From Betaproteobacteria bacterium (GTDB taxonomy: Bacteria > Pseudomonadota > Gammaproteobacteria > Burkholderiales > Casimicrobiaceae): DNA of 64,000 nt. Every line of letters begins with the position of its first letter. The stretch's first letter is position 1. The stretch covers positions 41,929 through 105,928 of the forward strand of contig READ01000017.1 of the NCBI GenBank assembly GCA_004293675.1. The letters run 5' to 3'. The notes under the pieces were generated by a model. That model did not search any database, was not told the origin of the DNA, and saw only the letters and a program-made list of their open reading frames with translations. Both the position numbers and the translations under genes were made by a program. Positions 16,549-25,942 of this stretch are shown here, piece after piece.

Positions 16549-19137
16549 ATGAACTTAGACATCCCGACACGCCCGCAGCGACACCTCCCAGCGCTTGTAT
16601 GGCATGCGTTGTCTCATCGTATGGTTCGCGCCTTGTTGATCGTTGCGGCAATGCTCGGTGGCACGGGCGCAATGGCCGAAGCGCCAACGCCTACCGCTGG
16701 CGTGGCACTTCGCGCAGCGGTAGCGCCAAACACCGAGGTCAGCGGCCTCATCGTCAAGTTTGCTGCACAAAAGGGCGTCGCACCGATGGCCGCCGAAGCG
16801 CGCTCCGCGCTCGTGGCTCGTTCAGTGGCTCGTCTGCGCTCGGGCTCAACGCGGTCTCAGTTCGCACGAAATTTGGGCAACGGTGCCGAGCTACACCGCT
16901 TTGACAGTACGGTGTCGATTAAAGAAGCTCAGGCCATGGCCGCATTGATTGCAAAACAGCCTGGCATTGAATACGCGGCGCCCAATCGGGTGATGCGAAA
17001 CCAATTTGTTCCGAGCGATCCCGACTACGCCGCGCAATGGGGATTTCAGTACGTACCCGGCGTGACCGAGGGTGCGAATTTTGAAGCTGCGTGGGACGTT
17101 GTGCGCGGTTCGCCCGATCAAACCATCGGCATCATTGACAGTGGCATTACCAAGGCGCACGAAGCGTTTGCGGGGCGTTTGCGCAGCCACGCGGCGTTTC
17201 CCAATGGCGGCTATGACTTCGTGGCCAGCGCCGCCATTGCTGACGACGGAGACGGGCGTGACAACGATCCGGAGCAAGCGCCGTCGAGCTGTGGGCACGG
17301 CACGCACGTCGCTGGCACGATTGCCGCAAACACTGCTTTTTCGGGTACCGGCGAGGGCGTAGCCGGTGGTGCGCCGCTGAGCTTGATGCAGATGGCTCGG
17401 GGGCTCAACTTTACCGGCGACGACGCCGACATCATCGATGCGATGCTTTGGTTGAGCGGTTTGAGCGCGGTCAATGGACAATTCAATCCGTCACCAGTTC
17501 GGGTAATTAACATGAGCCTGGGTGGCGGTGGCGCGTGCGGCTCGGCGTACCAAGCGACCATTGACGCAATGCGCGCCGTTGGCACGCTTGCGGTCATCGC
17601 GGCCGGCAATGATTCTGGCAATGTGTCGGGTTCCGCTCCAGCCAATTGTCGGGGCGTCGTGGCGGTGGCGGCCTCTACGCAGGGCGGAAATTTAGCGTCG
17701 TTCAGTAATTTTGGTGCCGGAGTGACCTTGACGGCGCCGGGCGCAAACATCTTGTCAGTTGGCGGGGTGACCAACGGCGCTTGCTACAAGTCCGGCACGT
17801 CGATGGCCGCCCCGCACGTGACCGCTGCGGTTGCGCTGCTTCAGGCTCGCATACCGAGCCTGAGTGTGAGTCAAACCATCTTGGCGCTGCGGGCTGGCGC
17901 GCGTGCGTTTCTACCGAGTGGCAACTGCACTACGAGCGCGTGCGGCGCGGGCTTGCTCGATGCCTACCAGTCGCTCCAAACGATCGACCCATCGGCTGCA
18001 CCACGGGTTGGCTGGGCAACAGGGGCCGTAACGTTGCGCGAAAACGATGGCAGCGTGACGCTCAATCTCACTCGAATTGGCGCGTCGTCATCATCGGTGT
18101 CGGCCACGATCAATTTTGTCAACGGCACGGCCGTTTCGGGTACCGATTTCGTCGCGCCGGTGACCACGACCGTTCATTGGGCGGCGGGTGACGTGTCCGA
18201 CCAAACGATCAGCATCCCGATTGTTGCGCGCAGCGGCGAGCAAGGCACGCGGCAATTTAGCGCGCAGATTGCAAGCGTGACCGGTGGCGGCACCACCGTC
18301 GAACCAGCCATCGTTCCGATCACGATCACCGAAGTCGATTGCAACACGGTCATTCCCATGGCCATCGGTGACACCGTCACGGGTACGTTGGGAACACCTC
18401 TGACGCCTTACTGCCGCGGTGGCGTGCGTGGCCCAGCGTTTGACACCGTTCGCTACCGCTTCACGGGGGTGGCGGGACAGCGCGTGAGCATCGCGCTTAA
18501 TTCCACCCAAGCCAGTCCGGTTCTAGATCCCTATCTTTACTTGCTGGATGCCGACAAAAAGATTCTCGCGGAGAATGATGACATCAGTGGCGGCGTTTTG
18601 CGTAACTCATTGATTCAGAATTTTGTGTTGCCCAGCTCTGGGACTTTCTTTATCGACGTCAGCGCTTGGAGCTCAACCCAAGAAAATGTTGGACCCTACG
18701 CGCTGCAACTATCTACCTGCGGCACCTACGTGGCCGGGCTCACCTGCAATTTGGATATCGACAGCAATGATGCGTTTGACGGCACCGACGGCTTGTTGAT
18801 TGTTCGGCGGATAACAGGCGTGGAATCGACATCACTCAAAACGGGCTTGATGCTCGACGCGTGCGCCGAACGAACGATCGCCGAGGACATTGGAAGCGTC
18901 ATTGATGCACAGTTGGTCGCGCCAGTCGCACCTCCCACCGCACCGATTCCGTTTGACATCGACAATGACGGCAAAGTGCTTGCGACGACTGATGGCTTGA
19001 TTTTGCTTCGAGCTTCTCTCGGCATACGCGGCGACGCCCTCGTTGCTGGTGCAACGGCCGCCGGCGCACTTCGCAGCACCTGGCCGCTCGTTCGAACTTA
19101 CTTGAACACGAGCTGCGGCATGAATTTGCTCCCATAA
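16549..19137 (+). CDS. Secreted subtilisin-family (S8) serine protease with pro-, Calx-beta-, PPC- and dockerin-like regions
   Basis: 862 residues. A signal peptide ends near LGGTGAMAEA. An inhibitor-like prodomain follows, then the S8 catalytic domain with Asp in IGIIDSG near residue 197, His in CGHGTHVAG near 249, Asn in IAAGNDSG and Ser in SGTSMAAPHV near 416, so the catalytic set is complete. After it come a Calx-beta-like segment (LRENDGSVTLNLTR, NGTAVSGTDF), a PPC-type beta domain (DTVRYRFTGVAGQRVSIAL) and a dockerin-like region (CNLDIDSNDAFDGTDGLLIV, FDIDNDGKVLATTDGLILL). It ends TSCGMNLLP, similar to the matrixin upstream. It probably acts outside the cell on proteins. Confidence 0.92.
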   Translation: MNLDIPTRPQRHLPALVWHALSHRMVRALLIVAAMLGGTGAMAEAPTPTAGVALRAAVAPNTEVSGLIVKFAAQKGVAPMAAEARSALVARSVARLRSGSTRSQFARNLGNGAELHRFDSTVSIKEAQAMAALIAKQPGIEYAAPNRVMRNQFVPSDPDYAAQWGFQYVPGVTEGANFEAAWDVVRGSPDQTIGIIDSGITKAHEAFAGRLRSHAAFPNGGYDFVASAAIADDGDGRDNDPEQAPSSCGHGTHVAGTIAANTAFSGTGEGVAGGAPLSLMQMARGLNFTGDDADIIDAMLWLSGLSAVNGQFNPSPVRVINMSLGGGGACGSAYQATIDAMRAVGTLAVIAAGNDSGNVSGSAPANCRGVVAVAASTQGGNLASFSNFGAGVTLTAPGANILSVGGVTNGACYKSGTSMAAPHVTAAVALLQARIPSLSVSQTILALRAGARAFLPSGNCTTSACGAGLLDAYQSLQTIDPSAAPRVGWATGAVTLRENDGSVTLNLTRIGASSSSVSATINFVNGTAVSGTDFVAPVTTTVHWAAGDVSDQTISIPIVARSGEQGTRQFSAQIASVTGGGTTVEPAIVPITITEVDCNTVIPMAIGDTVTGTLGTPLTPYCRGGVRGPAFDTVRYRFTGVAGQRVSIALNSTQASPVLDPYLYLLDADKKILAENDDISGGVLRNSLIQNFVLPSSGTFFIDVSAWSSTQENVGPYALQLSTCGTYVAGLTCNLDIDSNDAFDGTDGLLIVRRITGVESTSLKTGLMLDACAERTIAEDIGSVIDAQLVAPVAPPTAPIPFDIDNDGKVLATTDGLILLRASLGIRGDALVAGATAAGALRSTWPLVRTYLNTSCGMNLLP

Positions 19138-19148
19138 AGCGCGACGAA

Positions 19149-21200
19149 CTAGAGATCAAATGCCTCGGCGGGCAACGCCTGTCTGGCACGCAGTCCTATT
19201 CGAACAACCGCGTTTGACAGCGCAGCGGCGTGTTTTGTTTGATTAAACAAAGCGCTTGCTCGAGCGTTAGCGGCACGCTGTCGGTAGCGTGCTCGCAGTT
19301 CATGATCCAAAGCAAGCTTGATGGCCAAGGCTTCGTATTGTTCGCTCGTCTCGCAAGCGAGCTCCGAGAGTCCCGCAGCGCTCAGGATACTGCTGCTCGC
19401 ACGTGCGGCAAAGCCGCGTCCGCTCAAAGCGATGACCGGCACGCCCATGTACAAAATGTCGCAGGTTGTACTGTGACCGCCGTATGGGAAACTATCGAGA
19501 GCCAAGTCCGCGCAGGCTAGACGCGCCAGGTAATCTGTCTCGGGTAAACCGCCACGGTGCCAACGGATGCGGCTCGAATCCACACCGCGCGCCTGCGCGA
19601 ATTCGATGAGGTTGGTTTCAGCCGTTTGACTGCCCTTCGGAAGCCAAAGGAGCGCGCTCGGACACGCGTGCAAAATTCGGAGCCAAAGTTCGAGACAACG
19701 GGGCGTGAGTTTGCCGATGTGATTAAACGAGGCCAGTACGACGGCGTCGCCCGGCAAACCGGCCAACTCGCGAGACATCGGCGCGATCACGTCGGGGTAG
19801 CTCGCGGTGGACGCGTAGGTATCTGGCATGCGAATGATCGCCTCGCTATAGTGCGTTCGGCTCGCCTCGGATGGCACCAAGATGCGATCCGCGATTAGAT
19901 AGTCGCAAACGCCGCCGGTCGTGCCCGGATACCCCCAGAACCCGACGTTGACCCGCGCTGGACGCGCGAGCAATATCGCGTGACGCTCGTTGGTCGTCAT
20001 ACCCATCGCATCGATCAGAACATCGATTCCGTCGTCGTGAATGCGTTGCGCTGCTGCGGCGTCGGTCAGCGTGTGGATATTGACGACCCGGTCAAACGCG
20101 CGCTCAAGACGCTCTTTCATCGCTGTCGGCTTTGGCGCCGTCCACGAGTACGCGGTGAGCTCGATTCGGTCTCGATCAAGCGATTCCCACAGCGCCACCG
20201 TCGTGCGACCGACCGGGTGGTCGTTCAGGTCTGCGCTCAGAACGGCGACCCGAATTTTGTTGCTGGGAGCTCGATTTTGATTTCGCAATCGGTCGATGTG
20301 CAGCGGTTTCAGCGCGTGGAATCGAGTCTTAGCGATTCGAAGCATCGCTTCGGGTTCGTCAAACCACCACATTAGCGATAGCGACTCGGCCCCGAGTCCG
20401 GGCGGCTCGTTCAGAGCGAGGGCGAGGGCCGAAGCATCCTTGGCAATGTTTGACCACGCAACGTTTTGCAGAAATATCGGTAAGCGTCCAACGGCCGATT
20501 CCGCGCCGTCGGGCTCGAGTTCTTGCCAGCGCTTCGTCCACAGAAATGCATCGTCTCCGCGCTTGGCACCATGCAGCGCTTTGGCGAAATTGGCTTGAAG
20601 TCCCGGCGCGTTGGGCTGCAATTGATGACAAGCTTGGAACGGGTCGCAGGCCTCATCAAAACGTCCCAAGCCGGCCAGCGCTCGTCCGCGTTCAAACAGG
20701 CCCATCCAACGCATTTCATCGTCAAGTGGGTGCGCGTCAAGGGTGACGAGGGCGTCTTCGAAATTTTGGAGAGTGTTCGATAGGGTCGCTATGTTAAACG
20801 CGGCCGCAGTAAGCTCCGGAGCGAGTTTCAACGCCGTGCGAAATGCGCTAATCGCACGTTGGGCGTCGCCCAGCGCAACCCACGAAACGGCGGCTTCATA
20901 GTGCAACTCAGCGACGTTGGATTCGAGCGACGCCGCGTCGGCGAAGCGACTGGCAGCTTTGTCATGTTGCCCGCGATTGCGCGCCTCGTGCGCTGCGATG
21001 AAGAGCATCTGCGCGTTGAGCCGCCCCGCAGATCGGGCGTGTTCCACAACGGCGTCAAGCGTGGCGATCGCATCGGCGGCACCACAAGCGTCAACGGCTC
21101 GGGTGTATTCCTCGTCAGTCCATCGGTGCGCACTGCCGAGGAGATGGTGGGCTGCTTGAGCAACGACTGCGGGGTCTGTGTGATTGAGTGACGGATGCAT
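19149..21200 (-). CDS. TPR protein with O-GlcNAc transferase (SPINDLY/GT41-type) domain
   Basis: 683 residues. The N-terminal half is helical with tetratricopeptide repeats (AELHYEAAVSWVALGDAQRA, TAAAFNIATLSNTLQNFEDA). The C-terminal half is a GT41-like glycosyltransferase: RVAVLSADLNDHPVGRTTVA, IDVLIDAMGMTTNERHAILL, ARPARVNVGFWGYPGTTG, LASFNHIGKLTPRCLELWLR, ALDSFPYGGHSTTCDILYMG. These match the bacterial SPINDLY family, which adds a sugar to proteins in known members. It has no signal peptide, so it should act in the cytoplasm. The target is unknown. It converges on the subtilisin gene with only 11 bases between stops. Confidence 0.85.
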   Translation of the reverse strand: MHPSLNHTDPAVVAQAAHHLLGSAHRWTDEEYTRAVDACGAADAIATLDAVVEHARSAGRLNAQMLFIAAHEARNRGQHDKAASRFADAASLESNVAELHYEAAVSWVALGDAQRAISAFRTALKLAPELTAAAFNIATLSNTLQNFEDALVTLDAHPLDDEMRWMGLFERGRALAGLGRFDEACDPFQACHQLQPNAPGLQANFAKALHGAKRGDDAFLWTKRWQELEPDGAESAVGRLPIFLQNVAWSNIAKDASALALALNEPPGLGAESLSLMWWFDEPEAMLRIAKTRFHALKPLHIDRLRNQNRAPSNKIRVAVLSADLNDHPVGRTTVALWESLDRDRIELTAYSWTAPKPTAMKERLERAFDRVVNIHTLTDAAAAQRIHDDGIDVLIDAMGMTTNERHAILLARPARVNVGFWGYPGTTGGVCDYLIADRILVPSEASRTHYSEAIIRMPDTYASTASYPDVIAPMSRELAGLPGDAVVLASFNHIGKLTPRCLELWLRILHACPSALLWLPKGSQTAETNLIEFAQARGVDSSRIRWHRGGLPETDYLARLACADLALDSFPYGGHSTTCDILYMGVPVIALSGRGFAARASSSILSAAGLSELACETSEQYEALAIKLALDHELRARYRQRAANARASALFNQTKHAAALSNAVVRIGLRARQALPAEAFDL

Positions 21201-21248
21201 CGGGCGTGGCGAAGAGGTGAAAGTTTCGAGCGACGGTGAGCCGAGCCG

Positions 21249-22649
21249 CTACTGTGACTTCGTTGTTTGAGAATCAAGACCAATAACTTGTGCGCTGATG
21301 TCACCGCCACGTGTGCGGGCTCGGATTCGCTCGCCAATTCGCGTCTGCGAAGGGTCGGCGATCGTGTTGCCTTGGGCGTCAAGCAGGATCGAAAAACCGC
21401 GCTCAAGCACGCGTTCTGGACTGAGTGCTTCGAGCGCTGTGTGCAAGCGTTGCAGTGCAGCGCTTCTCGCGCCGCCCGTGATTGCTGAGGCGTGGGCTAA
21501 ACGCTGTGCTAGTGCCGTTAGCTCGCCACGTTGGTCGCTTGCAAACTTAGCGTTGCGAGACATTCGGTGCGACAGTTGCATCCACTGCGTTCGCCGGGGC
21601 GGCACCAGCGAATCTCCAGCGCGATTGATACGTGCGCTGAGCCGTTCGAGACGCTCCCGCCATGGCGCGATGAGCGAGCTTGTGCTGCTCACGGCGTCGG
21701 CGGCTCGATCGATCCGCTGCTCAAGGCGCTCTATGTAGCTCTGCATTGCGCGCTGCAGCGAGTCACCTGCGCTGAGGCCGCGAGCCAGCGCGTGCCGCCG
21801 GTCGGGGGTGACCGCTGCCGCGGCGGCGCTGGGCGTTGGCGCGCGCAAGTCAGCTGCGAAATCGCACAACGTAAAGTCCGTCTCGTGCCCGATAGCGCTG
21901 ACGATGGGAATGCTGCTCGCCGCCACGGCGCGCACTAGTGATTCGTCATTAAACGCCCACAAGTCTTCGATGCTGCCGCCGCCGCGACCGATGATCAGTG
22001 TGTCGCACTCGTTTCGCTTATTGGCAGCGCCGAGCGCCGCCAGCAGCTCTCTGGGCGCATTGACGCCCTGAACACTTGCCGGGTAGACGATGAGCTTGGC
22101 GCGCGGCCAACGGTCGCGCAGCACGCGCAGCATGTCGGCGAGCGCGGCGGCTTTGGTCGACGTGATGAGTCCGATGCATGTGGGTTCGGTGGGCAGCGCT
22201 CGTTTACGACAGGGGTCAAATACTCCCTCACTGGTGAGCTTCGCCTTGAGCGCAAGAAAGGCCTCATAGAGCCGTCCAAGCCCGGCCTGACGAGCTTGCT
22301 CGACGGTGAACTGCAAACTGCCGCGCGGTTCGTAAATTGACGGCCGAACCCGAACCTCGATGTGTGCGCCATCGCGAATGTCAAATCCGATCAGCGCAGA
22401 TCGGTTTCGGTAAATCACGCAGCTCATCTGCGCGCTGCTGTCCTTGAGATCAAAGTAGCAGTGCCCCGAGGCAGCCCGTTTGAATCCGCTGACCTCGCCA
22501 CCCACCCACAGCAGTGGGATCGCCCGGTCGAGCGCCAGTTTGGTGCGAGCCATGAGCTCTGAGACGGATATTGCGCCGCGCGCTTCAGACGCCGAGTTGC
22601 TCTCTGTTGCGTCTTCTCGGGCAGCGTTGTGTTGAATGGGCGGGTTCAT
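21249..22649 (-). CDS. xseA: Exodeoxyribonuclease VII large subunit
   Basis: 466 residues, normal for XseA, which degrades single-stranded DNA together with XseB. An OB-fold N-terminus (WVGGEVSGFKRAASGHCYFD, AQMSCVIYR) leads to the catalytic region (IGLITSTKAAALADML, DTLIIGRGGGSIEDLWAFND, PIVSAIGHETDFTLCDF, LRAPTPSAAA), a long coiled-coil stretch, and the C-terminal ERVLERGFSIL segment. xseB is not adjacent. The glycosyltransferase gene follows 48 bases downstream on the same strand. Confidence 0.96.
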   Translation of the reverse strand: MNPPIQHNAAREDATESNSASEARGAISVSELMARTKLALDRAIPLLWVGGEVSGFKRAASGHCYFDLKDSSAQMSCVIYRNRSALIGFDIRDGAHIEVRVRPSIYEPRGSLQFTVEQARQAGLGRLYEAFLALKAKLTSEGVFDPCRKRALPTEPTCIGLITSTKAAALADMLRVLRDRWPRAKLIVYPASVQGVNAPRELLAALGAANKRNECDTLIIGRGGGSIEDLWAFNDESLVRAVAASSIPIVSAIGHETDFTLCDFAADLRAPTPSAAAAAVTPDRRHALARGLSAGDSLQRAMQSYIERLEQRIDRAADAVSSTSSLIAPWRERLERLSARINRAGDSLVPPRRTQWMQLSHRMSRNAKFASDQRGELTALAQRLAHASAITGGARSAALQRLHTALEALSPERVLERGFSILLDAQGNTIADPSQTRIGERIRARTRGGDISAQVIGLDSQTTKSQ

Positions 22650-22997
22650 ATCTAAAGTGTCTGGGCTTAAGTTAGGTCAGTAAATTCCGAAGGAGCAATG
22701 CCCGCCAAAGCTAGGGCGAGCGGTGCAAGTCATTGATCGAGTTTACTTTTTTTGCTTCTCAGCGATAGGCAACCTCGCCGAGCACCAGTAGACGTGGTTT
22801 TGCGGTCAGAAACGCGGGTTATTCAGTGAGTTATCCACACCGTCTGTGGGCAACTTTAAAGCGCCGGCCACCCAGGCGTAGATCGTGAAAACAGAGAAAA
22901 ACAAATACAAATCAAATAGTTACGCCCAGCATGTTGAAGTCATGCGCAAAGTTACAATGCTAAATACAGAAAAAACGACGTTGTCACGCCCAAAATA
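22650..22997. other. Divergent promoter region between xseA and glnS, with a DnaA-box pair
   Basis: A 348-bp spacer without a credible gene. It contains a perfect DnaA-box sequence TTATCCACA at 22831-22839 and a nearly matching box on the other strand, TGTGGGCAA at 22845-22853. AT-rich DNA before glnS (22890-22930) probably holds its promoter. A single pair is far from enough for a replication origin, and none of the usual origin genes (dnaA, dnaN, parAB) are near; DnaA may regulate one of the flanking genes. Confidence 0.4.
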
Positions 22998-24752
22998 ATG
23001 AGTACCGCGCCCCCTGCCGAAGCCACCCACAAAACTGTTCAAGCGAAACCGGTGTCGGGCGCGAAGCAGCCGGCCAACGGTGCTGCGGCGCCTGCATCCA
23101 ATTTCATCCGCCAAATTATCGACGCAGACAACGCAAGCGCTAAGCACGGCGGCAAGGTCATCACGCGATTTCCGCCCGAGCCCAATGGCTATCTGCATAT
23201 CGGACACGCTAAATCGATTTGCGTGAATTTCGGGATCGCGCGCGATTACGGTGGTGTTTGTCATTTGCGTTTTGACGACACCAATCCGGCCAAGGAAGAC
23301 GTTGAGTACGAAGAATCGATCAAAGAGATGGTCGAATGGCTCGGCTTTTCGTATCGCGATCATTTGTTTTACGCCAGCAATTACTTTGATCAGCTCTACT
23401 TGTTTGCGGAGCATTTCATCGAGCGCGGGCTGGCGTATGTGGACAGCCAAAGTGCTGAGCTCATGCGCGCCAATCGCGGCACGTTTGAGAAGCCCGGCAT
23501 TGATTCACCGTTTCGCTCGCGCACAGTGGTGGAGAATCTGGCGCTGTTCCGCGAAATGCGCGACGGCAAGCATGCCGATGGCGCCCATGTGCTGCGCCTC
23601 AAAATCGATATGGCGTCGCCCAACATTAACTTGCGTGATCCCGCGATCTACCGGATTCGTCACGTAGCGCATCATCGCACCGGCTCGAAATGGTGCGTCT
23701 ATCCGCTCTACGACTACACGCACTCGATTTCTGACGCGATTGAGCGCATTACGCATTCGATTTGTACCCTCGAATTTGAAGCGCATCGGCCGCTCTACGA
23801 TTGGGTGCTCGCGAAGCTCGTCGAGGCGGGCAAATTGCCTGCGCCGAGCCCGCAACAAATCGAATTCGCGCGACTCAATTTGAGCTACACGGTGTTGAGC
23901 AAGCGAAAGCTTTTAGAGCTCGTTGATACGGGTATCGTCAACGGGTGGGATGACCCGCGAATGATGACCTTGGCAGGGCTGCGCCGTCGTGGTTTTTCGC
24001 CGGCTTCGATTCGGCTCTTTGCCGAGCGCACTGGCGCATCCAAAGCGCATCAGTGGGTTGACATGGCTGATCTTGAGCGAGCGCTGCGAGAGGATTTGGA
24101 CACGACAGCCACGCGCGCGATGGCGGTTCTCGATCCTGTTAAGGTGGTTATTGAGAATTGGCCCGCCGATACGACAGAGCTGTGCTCCGCGCCTGCGCAC
24201 CCCCACGATGAATCGCGTCCTCGTCGCGAATTTAAGCTCGGTCGCGAACTCTACATCGAGCGCGAAGATTTCATGGAAGTGCCGAGTAAGGGCTTTTTCC
24301 GCTTGGTGCCGGGCGGCGAAGTTCGGCTGCGCTACGGCTACATCATCAAGTGCGAGCGCATCGAAAAAGACGCTGACGGAAACATCGCCACCATTTTCGC
24401 GAGTTACGATCCCGCGACCAAAAGCGGTACGCCCGGCGGACGCAACGTCAAAGGCGCAATTCATTGGGTCGCAGCGGTCGACGGACTCCGCGCCGAAGTG
24501 CGCTTGTATGACCGATTGTTCAGCATCGAAAATCCCGATGCGGGCGAGGGCGACTACAAGACGCACTTAAATCCGAACTCGCTTCGCGTGGTGCAGGCGT
24601 GGCTTGAACCATCGCTGGTTGCGGCACAAATTGATCAGAGCTATCAGTTTGAGCGAATGGGTTATTTCACGCCCGATCGCGTGGATTCGACACCGAGCAA
24701 ACTCGTGTTTAACCGAGCCGCCACGCTGAAGGACGGTTGGAAACCCGGCTAG
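22998..24752 (+). CDS. glnS: Glutaminyl-tRNA synthetase
   Basis: Class I tRNA synthetase of 584 residues that charges tRNA-Gln. The HIGH-type signature is in FPPEPNGYLHIGHAKSI near residues 55-72, preceded by the conserved IRQIIDADN; RFDDTNPAKEDVEYEESIKE and the KMSKS-like VLSKRKLLELV are also present. About 35 residues rich in Ala, Pro and Lys precede the catalytic core, longer than in E. coli GlnRS; they look disordered. No other start is better placed. Confidence 0.96.
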   Translation: MSTAPPAEATHKTVQAKPVSGAKQPANGAAAPASNFIRQIIDADNASAKHGGKVITRFPPEPNGYLHIGHAKSICVNFGIARDYGGVCHLRFDDTNPAKEDVEYEESIKEMVEWLGFSYRDHLFYASNYFDQLYLFAEHFIERGLAYVDSQSAELMRANRGTFEKPGIDSPFRSRTVVENLALFREMRDGKHADGAHVLRLKIDMASPNINLRDPAIYRIRHVAHHRTGSKWCVYPLYDYTHSISDAIERITHSICTLEFEAHRPLYDWVLAKLVEAGKLPAPSPQQIEFARLNLSYTVLSKRKLLELVDTGIVNGWDDPRMMTLAGLRRRGFSPASIRLFAERTGASKAHQWVDMADLERALREDLDTTATRAMAVLDPVKVVIENWPADTTELCSAPAHPHDESRPRREFKLGRELYIEREDFMEVPSKGFFRLVPGGEVRLRYGYIIKCERIEKDADGNIATIFASYDPATKSGTPGGRNVKGAIHWVAAVDGLRAEVRLYDRLFSIENPDAGEGDYKTHLNPNSLRVVQAWLEPSLVAAQIDQSYQFERMGYFTPDRVDSTPSKLVFNRAATLKDGWKPG

Positions 24753-24813
24753 CCGCGGTTACACTCGATCCCAATTAACTTTTTCGCATTTCCAGCACAG
24801 GACATTTCGCCTC

Positions 24814-25422
24814 ATGTGGGACATTATCAAAGCTGCGGGTTGGCCGATTTGGCCACTCATCATCATGTCAATCGTGGCGCTCGCGCTCATCATCGAGCGT
24901 GCTTGGACGTTGCGCCGATCACAGATCATTCCTGCGGGTTTGGTCGATAAGGTGATCGATGAATACCGCAAAAAAGGGCTGTCGCAACAGCTCGTCGATT
25001 TGACCGCTGGCCAAGGTCCGCTGGGACAAATTTTGGCTGCGGGTTTGGTCAACATCAAAGCGCCGCGACCTGTCGTGAAGGAAGCGCTCGAAGAGACGGG
25101 TAGTGTCGTCGGCCATGGTTTGGAGAAGTACCTGAATGCGCTGGGAACGATTGCTACTGCCGCGCCGCTGATGGGCTTGTTGGGCACCGTCATCGGCATG
25201 ATCGAAATTTTTGGTTCGCAAAGCGCGCAGGGCACCAATCCGTCGCAGCTCGCCAGCGGCATTTCGGTGGCGCTCTACAACACCGCGATGGGCATCATCG
25301 TGGCGATTCCGGCGCTCATTTTTTACCGCTATTTCCGTGGCAAGGTCGATAGCCTGCTCATCGACATGGAGCATCAAGCAACTCGTATGATCGACGTGTT
25401 GCACGGTGATCGCTCGAAATGA
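24814..25422 (+). CDS. exbB: ExbB/TolQ-family proton channel protein
   Basis: Inner-membrane protein of 202 residues with three membrane segments: WPLIIMSIVALALIIERAW near the start, then ALGTIATAAPLMGLLGTVIG and a third, ALYNTAMGIIVAIPALIFY. The pattern TAAPLMGLLGTVIGMI is the family signature. With ExbD it converts proton motive force into mechanical work for TonB-dependent transport. Its stop overlaps the exbD start (ATGA). The order exbB-exbD-lpxK is usual in betaproteobacteria, which favours ExbB over TolQ. Confidence 0.9.
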   Translation: MWDIIKAAGWPIWPLIIMSIVALALIIERAWTLRRSQIIPAGLVDKVIDEYRKKGLSQQLVDLTAGQGPLGQILAAGLVNIKAPRPVVKEALEETGSVVGHGLEKYLNALGTIATAAPLMGLLGTVIGMIEIFGSQSAQGTNPSQLASGISVALYNTAMGIIVAIPALIFYRYFRGKVDSLLIDMEHQATRMIDVLHGDRSK

Positions 25423-25838
25423 ACTTTCGACGCGGACGCTTTCGCGAAGAACCCGAGATCAACTTTATTCCGTTGATCGATGTGCTCCTAGTGATTTTGA
25501 TTTTTTTGATGGCGTCAACGACGTACAGCAAATTCACCGAACTCAAAATTTCGCTGCCTGAAGCTGAAGCCGAAAAGCAGGCGCAACGCCCGAAAGAGGT
25601 CTACGTTCGGATCGACGACAAGGGCCGCTTCGAAATTAACAAACGTGCTTTCGCGTTTACTGGCGTGGGGCCCTTGGCGCTGGCATTGAAAGATGCGGCC
25701 AGCGGCGCGACTGATCCGGTCATCATCATCAACGCCGACGCATCTGCGAAACACCAAGACGTGGTGCACGTGATGGAAGCGGCGCGAGTCGCCAACTTCC
25801 CCAACATCACGTTCCAAGCGCAAGCGCCGTCGAAATAA
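25419..25838 (+). CDS. exbD: ExbD/TolR-family energy-transducing protein
   Basis: 139 residues with one membrane segment near the N-terminus that carries the essential aspartate: EINFIPLIDVLLVILIFLMA. A periplasmic domain follows (VYVRIDDKGRFEINKRAF, PVIINADASAKHQDVVHVM-like region). It partners ExbB, with which it overlaps by 4 bases. Confidence 0.9.
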   Translation: MNFRRGRFREEPEINFIPLIDVLLVILIFLMASTTYSKFTELKISLPEAEAEKQAQRPKEVYVRIDDKGRFEINKRAFAFTGVGPLALALKDAASGATDPVIIINADASAKHQDVVHVMEAARVANFPNITFQAQAPSK

Positions 25839-25942
25839 GCGCTGGGCCGTCGCTCGAATGGCTTTCGAACGACGCGAAGTTACGAAGTTAAGAACAATAA
25901 GATACGCCGCCACGAGACCGGACACACGAAGGAAGCGCTCCG

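Noticed and set aside
22831..22853. Replication origin suggested by a DnaA-box pair
   Set aside because: Only one perfect box and one imperfect inverse box; no box cluster, no AT-rich unwinding element next to them, and no dnaA, dnaN or par genes nearby.
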